From Rhizopus sp. PT2906 (lineage: Eukaryota; Mucoromycota; Mucoromycetes; Mucorales; Rhizopodaceae): DNA of 64,000 nucleotides. The position numbers and the translations under genes were made by a program. This document shows positions 57,737-64,000 of the stretch, one piece after another. The stretch covers positions 21,554 to 85,553 of the forward strand of contig JAMYHX010000143.1 of the NCBI GenBank assembly GCA_025529335.1, in the 5' to 3' direction. The notes under the pieces were generated by a model. It saw nothing but the letters and a program-made list of their open reading frames with translations. It ran no database searches and was not told the DNA's origin. Each line of letters begins with the position of its first letter. Position 1 is the stretch's first letter.

Positions 57737-58944
57737 AACGATTTGATTGTAAATAAAACACATGTATTGTCCCTTCATTAGTTGACTTCTTTACTATATT
57801 TGGCTTCAGTAGCGGAGCTATTAAGAACAGATCTACCCCCTGGTGCCATTTTTTTCAGAATTTAAATAGATCATTTTAATAAAAACCCGTGCTTTTGTGC
57901 CTAAAAAATGACAGAGAGATAACAGCGGCCGAGGATTGTACCGGGTTGTAACATGTCTTTTTTTCTTTTAAAAACTTTGTCTATGCAAAAATAAACATGA
58001 GCAATATAGACATCACAAGCCTTTTAAAGCAAAGAGGCACAGACAAATAAATAAATGGCTTTATTAAAGTTCAAAGATTATATTGTTCATTTTAAAATTT
58101 CTATTTATGAAAAGCAGTAATAATATTCTGTACCCAGTTTTGTTTACCCCTGAGTATTTGCATAGAAAAGGAAAGTTTATGGATGAGTAATAAATATAGC
58201 GTTTTGGCTTTTAAGTGATGCCAAGTTCAAATTAGAGAATTCTGTAGGCTACAATCTTTACTGTTCAATGGCAACTCTCATTTTCATTCAAAAAAATACA
58301 CGTTGTAGAGCAAAATTAATAATACTCAAGGCATGGAATATCGCAGTTTAACTCTTGTAAAATGAAGTATTCTGTATTTATGGCAATAAAGTTGCTTATC
58401 ATTTGGGAGCTGTAGCAAGGTGTGTACAGTTTGGGGAGCCCCTTTCTTCTCTCACATTTTATCAAGCAAATCCCTCTTTTTTTTTCATTTCTGGTCAATA
58501 TTCCGCCTATCTCGTAAAATTCAGCTTAGTGAAGAAGCTTCCATTGGAAGGAGAGAATTCATAAAGGTATCAAGTAAACTAAGCTCTGCAGAATCCAGAT
58601 AAAGAGCATGTGTTTATTAAAAGTATATATAGAGTTGTTAGAAGCCATAAACAATGAATGTGTCTTTATCTGTTTCTATAAGGTCAATTACTGCTCTAGT
58701 AGTAACTTCTTACAAAGAATAAATCATTCTTTTGACTTTCAAGCATAGGCTTGCTACTGTGATGATCAAATTATTTTGGCGGAGATTTGCATAGGGCTTT
58801 TTTTTGAGTCTTAAGGATGATACTGTTTCATCCTTATTTACACACTTGTTTTTATTTCGCTTCTCTTTTTAAACTCGACACTTTTCTATCTCATTGACAG
58901 TAACTTAAGGACCTCTTTTAGTATCTAAATAAAGAAAGGAAAAC
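57737..58944. other. 1.2-kb intergenic region
   Basis: AT-rich, with a few T homopolymers. A short ORF at 58420-58602 ends with a Glu/Ser-rich stretch but has no support. The C/T-rich run near 58850-58900 probably belongs to the V-ATPase gene promoter. Confidence 0.5.
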
Positions 58945-60104
58945 ATGTCTGGAAACAACCAAAAAATCAACATTTTCCCTACACGAATGTACGTTTAAAA
59001 AGGAAAGGATGAAGAAACTCTAACTTATGCAAATTAGGGCCTTGACAAACATGAAGCTCAAGCTGAAAGGCGCACAAACTGGTCACTCTCTTTTGAAGCG
59101 TAAATCCGAAGCTTTGACCAAGCGTTTCAGAGGAATAACAGTAAAGATTGACGAGGTAATGTGCTCATTCTAGCTTTTCCCAGACGCTTTATTAACAACC
59201 GATATGCTCTTAGCTTAAACGTAAAATGGGTCAAGTGATGCAACTTGCTTCCTTTTCTCTTGCTGAAGTTCAGTATATTACTGGCGACATTAGGTTCATT
59301 CAAGTTTTCGAAACAATTCGATAATCAGTAGTTCTAAGTGTTTACAATAGTTATCAAATTCAAGAATCTTCCAAGTCTGCTCAGTTACGTGTACGCGCCA
59401 AACAAGAGAATGTATCAGGTGTCATGCTCCCTGCTTTTGAAATGTACACTGAAGGAGGCAATGGTAAATTGTTCACACTTATATAAAGAGTCTTCTTTTT
59501 CATTCTCTTTTTTCATAGCCTTTGAATTTACTGGTCTTGGACGTGGTGGTCAACAGATTCAGAAGGCAAAAGAAGTATATACAAAGGCAGTTGAAACATT
59601 GGTAGAACTTGCTAGTTTGCAGGTAAGATCTAAAACTTGTGCAAATAGTCCATCTTTAATTTCCTTGTCTATAGACAGCATTTGTTATCTTGGACGAAGT
59701 TATCAAAGCTACCAATCGTCGTGTGAACGCGATTGAACACGTTATTATTCCTCGTTATGAAAATACCATTAAATATATCATTTCCGAATTGGACGAACAA
59801 GACAGAGAAGAATTCTTTAGGTACAGATATACACGTTCTCTTAAATACTATTATTGACAATGAATATCAGATTGAAGAAGGTTCAAGGAAAGAAAAAGGA
59901 GCGTGCTGCTGTTGATGATGCTCTTCGAGCACAAAAGGCAACTGATATCGAACTTGAAAAAGGAGAAGGTAATCATATACTGCTTTTTCCTATTCAACTG
60001 TTCTAATTTCCGTTCTTTTCTTTAAAAAAGTACCAATACTTCAAGCAGCACATGAAACAGGAGAGCTTGCCACGATGGATACGGATACGGATGTCATATT
60101 CTAG
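58945..60104 (+). CDS. VMA8: V-type ATPase subunit D
   Basis: Eight exons: 58945-58988, 59038-59155, 59214-59293, 59351-59463, 59519-59622, 59675-59820, 59871-59968, 60031-60104. They join in frame to 258 residues, the normal size. Recognisable segments are INIFPTRMALTNMKLKLKGA, QTGHSLLKRKSEALTKRFRG, FSLAEVQYITGDI, the RVRAKQENVSGVMLPAFE block, GLGRGGQQIQKAKEVYTKAV, and DEVIKATNRRVNAIEHVIIP followed by RYENTIKYIISELDEQDREE. Subunit D is the central rotor shaft of V1, coupling ATP hydrolysis to proton pumping into the vacuole and endosomes. The high intron density is typical of conserved genes in this window. Convergent with the membrane-protein gene that follows. Confidence 0.96.
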
Positions 60105-60548
60105 AAAGCTAAAATAAAAGAATATATCTTTTATCTGAACCAATACCGTTTACAACAGTCTACTACTCCTTGCCAATGTTTAATACCCCCCTTTTAACAT
60201 TGATCTTACTGCTTGTCAGTACAGTTGGAGTTTACTTGATATAAGCACGTTGCGTATCCTTGTCCTTTGACATTGAAACTATTTCCTGACAAGAACAAGT
60301 GCATTACAAATCTTTATTGTTCTTATCCCTACGCAAAACATAGGCAAATGAGTAATATATTTTATTCTAAGTAAATCAACACCAAACTTTTTTAAAGGGA
60401 AAGAATAATTATACAACAAAAAAAAGGGGGGGAACAATGCTAAGGAAATGTAGGATGGGAACAAAAAAGAGATGAATTATCTATTAGTAGAAGTAATGAA
60501 AATGTAAGGGACCCAAGGGGGTCTTTTGTATTCTGACATTACTTGTAA
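60105..60548. other. 3' spacer between two convergent genes
   Basis: Contains A-rich runs and AATAAA-like motifs on both strands, consistent with the polyadenylation regions of VMA8 and of the minus-strand gene. No coding sequence seen. Confidence 0.5.
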
Positions 60549-61488
60549 CTAATAGGAAACGGGTTTATTCTTGGGATCATAAAAGCTGTGTCGAGGTGGT
60601 GCGGGCGCTTGTTCTGTCATTGGAGCAGAACTTGAATCAGAATTGCGATATAAAGGCTGTGATGAATACGTACCAGTAGGATTATAGTCATCATCGACAT
60701 CATCTGGGCGGAATACTTCTTGGTCAGTAGGAGCCTTCTTTCGTCGACGTACAAGCAAAAAGACTGCGGCTCCAATGATGGCCAGACCAGCAACACCACC
60801 AATGACGCCGCCAACGATTGCACCGGTATTAGTACTGCTGGAAGAAGAAGGTGCTATAGAAGGAGAAATACTTGCAGTGGCTGAAGGTAGTGTGCTCGAA
60901 GTAAGCATTTGTGTAGATGTTGCTATATCACTTGTTGGGCTTAGGCTACTGTCAGTGACTGTTGATGTTGGGATTAAAGAGTCGATTGTACTACTAGGAC
61001 TATCTATTGTTGTTGTTGTTGTTGTTGTTATTGTAATACTATCAACAGCTGTGGTTGTAGTGGCATCAGCTGGTGCTGTAGTGGTAGTTGTACCTTGGTC
61101 AGCTGTTGTACTGTCTCCACTATCATCTGTTGTGGTAGAGTCTATACATTAAGTTAGTTGTGGACTATGGATGAATGTATTTTCTACTCACCATCACCAC
61201 TATCCTCAGAGTCTCCAGAGTCATTAGTATCGCCGGAATCTTCAGTGCTGCCAGCATCACTGCCATCATCAGCTTCGTCTCCTGTATCGCCAGTTGATCC
61301 ACTACCAGAGTCATCGCCTATTTTTAGCTTTTATTAATAAAATTGCGGTTAAAAACAGACCCAAGATTTACTCTACCTGAGCCATCATCTTGTGCCAAGA
61401 CGCCAGGTAACAACCAAGAATCAGTTACGGAATTAATTACATATAGGCCGAGAATCGAAGGGATTAATTTACTTAAATTGACCATCAT
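60549..61488 (-). CDS. Mucin-like single-pass membrane protein (Mid2/WSC-like layout)
   Basis: Minus-strand exons 61488-61377, 61317-61192 and 61141-60549 give 276 residues. The N-terminus (MMVNLSKLIPSILGLYVINS) is a probable signal peptide. Then comes an Asp/Ser/Gly-rich stretch (GDDSGSGSTGDTGDEADDGS ...), a Thr/Ser mucin-like stretch with poly-Thr runs, and one transmembrane helix preceded by glycines (GAIVGGVIGGVAGLAIIGAA). A RRRKK stop-transfer signal follows, then a cytoplasmic tail of ~65 residues with Tyr/Pro/Ser motifs. This layout is that of cell-wall integrity sensors such as Mid2 and Wsc proteins, but there is no WSC Cys domain, so the sensor role is inferred from architecture only. 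Heavy O-mannosylation is likely. Confidence 0.75.
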
Positions 61489-62584
61489 TAAATAAAGTAA
61501 ATAAGAAAAAAAAAGAAGAACAAAATATGAAAAGTAAAAGAAAATATATAAAAAAAGACTCACGAAAAGGAGCCCCTCACGTTGTCTGATCTAAAAAAAG
61601 AAATGAACACTGATGTACGCGGTACCAATTTGCGCACTTGAAAATTTTAAATCGCCTTAATTGAACCGGCCAATTAAAACTTGTATGTATGTTTTTAATT
61701 TTATAAAGGGAACAAAGAAACTTAAATCAAGTTTATCAAGACTGAATTCAACAAGCTAGAATGAGTGTAGTGTGTGGACTACATTTGAGATTGTAACTAT
61801 AAAAATTGATGTAGTGCGCCTAACATTGATATTACACTACAAATTTGTTGTTCAGTTACGCGTTTTCTTTTTCCATCTTGCTTAATAGTTACCCTTAATA
61901 ACATTCATTTATTAATGTCTTTAATCCAACCCTTCCGACTCAATTTGCAGCCTATCAAGCTAATATACAGACAATCTTGCTATAGGCTTACCTCTATGTA
62001 CTAAAAATATACCGCCTCCCACTCATCTAAAATATCACACAGGTGTCATATTTACTTTATACATACTTGATAGTATGAGATTACGCTAAAAGATTGACCA
62101 TAAAACACATTTTATGATAGTAACACGTCATGCTCAGCCCTCGTTGGACACTTAATACTCCTGTTTTAATATAAAAGGAGCCTTTTATCATAACATTGTT
62201 TCCTTCTTTCTTCTTGTTCTTCATACAGAAATTATGTAGAAGCTTGTCGACATACATTTGTTGTACTTCTTTTATTTGTTGCGCTCATATCACAACAGAG
62301 CCATTTACTACGATGATAAGCAAGATCGAACGTAACCAAATACAATAAAGCAAATAATAGCAAGTACTGTAAATGAACATCAATGCAGTCATTTGGTAGA
62401 ATTTTTAATTGATATGAAGAGTTTATACTTGACCACTACGGTAACCAGAACCTCAACATGTACAGATATTCGAGAAGGTCGCAACCGTTTTGAGTTAGTC
62501 ATACACTTTTCCTAGAGATAACTAAGTCTCCAAAATCATTTTACGCGTTTTAAATACATAGTTTATTTTTTCATTTACATTTAT
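61489..62584. other. Intergenic region with an orphan promoter-like segment
   Basis: Mostly AT-rich. At about 62165-62177 the string ttttaatataaaagg closely matches the TATA region of the duplicated secreted-peptide locus. About 60 bases later an ATG is followed immediately by TAG, but an alternative frame reads a signal-peptide-like stretch (RHTFVVLLLFVALISQQS). It could be a decayed small secreted gene. Confidence 0.35.
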
Positions 62585-63000
62585 TTATAATAAAAGCGTA
62601 TTCCCTTCAGTTCTCAAGACAGTGAAATCTTGATTAACAGGATCAACCACGGGGAGGTAAGAGTACATATGATCCCAAAAAAAAGAAGGTATACACTGAA
62701 TGTCAATGGTGTATATACCTTGTAAAAAGTGGTGCTGTATCAAGACTGAACTTATACATCTGAAAAGCCTAGAAAGTACAAGCTGAACAGCCCCAGACAA
62801 GTCTGGATTGACAAACTGCCAACAGGTAGCTATCAATAGGTCCCAACCTCGTCTACCAGTCGTCTCGCAAGCTCAGAAGATGGTCTTGACTCAGAAAACT
62901 ACCCAAAATAGCTTTTGGTTCGATACCATCTAGTAACAGCATAAGCATTTATTCGAGTAGCCACACTTAGAGAGCATTTCTCTGTTCACAGATAACGGGC
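62585..63000 (-). pseudogene. Coding relic, family unknown
   Basis: The minus-strand ORF 62836-62585 (IQHHFLQGIYTIDIQCIPSF, then WDHMYSYLPVVDPVNQDFTV) is protein-like, and the sequence upstream of it (about 62950-62865) continues in other frames (LDGIEPKAILGSFLSQDHLL) with stops between. It is a frameshifted remnant that I cannot assign. Confidence 0.4.
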
Positions 63001-63439
63001 GAGCGGTTAGTAGGTCACACAAGTGTAGCCAGCCCAGGAATCTGCAAGTCACTTGAATCACCAACATGACCGTACTAGGGTTACAGCGTGAACAGAGAGC
63101 GTGTTCAGTCCTCTAAAGGATGAACAGAGCTAATACCAAAGCATCTTCACAGGGAGAAAAAAAGCGAGGAGTATCTGTAAAGAAAAGAAAAAGAAAAAAA
63201 AGGAGAAAAAAAAAGTAGGTCAGAAATACTTTGAAGCGTTGACAATCGGTTATTCAAATGATTACTCTTTATTGGTTAATACTCTACAACATACTCCGTT
63301 AAAACCTGTACAAATACTGAACAAGCGTCTTAAATTGAAAACCATATACTAATTCAACACTCACGTTGCATAGTCTGGATCAAATCGTGAACAAGCCGAT
63401 ATTACTCCATGAATCCTCACAAAAACATTTTTCAGGTGG
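63001..63439. other. Intergenic, nothing recognised
   Basis: Contains A-rich runs (63160-63215) and no coding sequence or repeat I can support. Confidence 0.4.
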
Positions 63440-63690
63440 CCAACACTACATGCACCAGAAAATAGGCTAATGTTACGGGCGCTTAATTGGAGCGCTACAT
63501 ATGTTGTCATTATACAATTTTACACTACCAAAATCTCTGCCTAACCTAATGCTGTCCAGTTCACTCCTTGATATAAAATACGATGTCATCATAATTACAC
63601 GTATTCTTGATAGTCTGACAACATAAAATTAGAATAAATAACAACATTTCTTTTTTATCTCTTTCTTCCTGAAAAGAAACAAACCAAGAT
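63440..63690 (-). repeat. Dispersed repeat, copy 2
   Basis: Reverse-complement relative of 11295-11540 with several small gaps and substitutions. Its landmark strings occur in the same order. The strongest conserved part is the ~40 bases around cgtgtaattatgatgacatc. Confidence 0.8.
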
Positions 63691-64000
63691 GACAACTTTA
63701 TAAACTCATGCTTAGCTTGACGTCACACATTGATAAGCTTTATTGGTCTACATCATAGGTGAGGTATTGGTTGTAGCTGTAGTTGTTGTTAGTACTCGTG
63801 CAAGTATATAGAATAAAAGCAAAGAAGTGATGAGTCTCTGTTTTATTCTTTTATTAGAAGTGAGAGGAGGAGTCCTCTGTCCTGGGATATTGAAATTCAG
63901 GCAACTTCCCAGCATTCGGTGTTGCTATACACTCTTTCCGGAAAGTAAATTCGCCTGTGATCGAAAATAAATACACCCATGGTGAGAACAAAATTCATGT
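63691..64000. other. Window end, no gene recognised
   Basis: AT-rich. A CRE-like tgacgtca occurs near 63719-63726. No coding sequence is evident before the window ends. Confidence 0.4.

Overview
The window is fungal nuclear DNA, most likely from a Mucorales-type member of Mucoromycota. It is AT-rich. Genes are broken by many short introns (mostly 42-100 nt, GT...AG, with CTAAY-like branch sites), intergenic spaces are short, and long pyrimidine or poly(T) tracts precede start codons. The gene set fits: a chitin synthase, a plant-type PEX22, a MHYT membrane protein, and eroded copies of proteins that look like Mucorales repeat families. All exon joins below were worked out by hand from splice motifs and frame continuity.

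Layout. 0-12 kb: GCN1 (translation stress control), a MIT-domain protein, a MOB kinase activator (tail to tail with the MIT gene) and a broken repeat-family gene. 12-17 kb: a small secreted double-psi barrel protein, a frameshifted relic, a PAQR/haemolysin-III receptor and an unrecognised 501-residue protein. 17-26 kb: a relic-bearing gap, then a SPO22/ZIP4/TEX11-like meiotic gene only 84 bp upstream of an Ime2/MAK-family kinase, and a coiled-coil protein. 27-38 kb: a secreted Trp-Asp-His-Lys repeat protein with a 7-nt microexon, TFIIS, a chitin synthase, a glutathione S-transferase, and a MHYT-domain membrane protein.

38-53 kb is the most unusual part. An 830-bp sequence at 41437-42266 recurs, apparently base for base, in inverted orientation at 51243-52072. 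Each arm carries a tiny secreted-peptide ORF overlapping (ATGA) a second 104-codon ORF with Ser-Pro-x-x-Pro repeats. The arms flank BMS1, a cytochrome P450, a tRNA-like element, two perfect tetraloop hairpins and transposase scraps. Identity falls abruptly outside the 830 bp to recognisable but diverged sequence, which looks like gene conversion inside an older inverted duplication.

53-64 kb: a PEX22-like peroxin, relics, a yapsin-like aspartic protease with a hydrophobic C-terminal tail, V-ATPase subunit D, a mucin-like single-pass membrane protein, more relics, and the second copy of a ~245-bp dispersed repeat also found at 11295-11540.

The genes form no single pathway. They are mostly housekeeping genes (translation control, ribosome biogenesis, transcription elongation, vacuolar acidification, peroxisome import) and cell-surface genes, interspersed with decayed mobile or repeat-family DNA. 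The two neighbouring meiotic-type genes are the one functional pairing the layout suggests.
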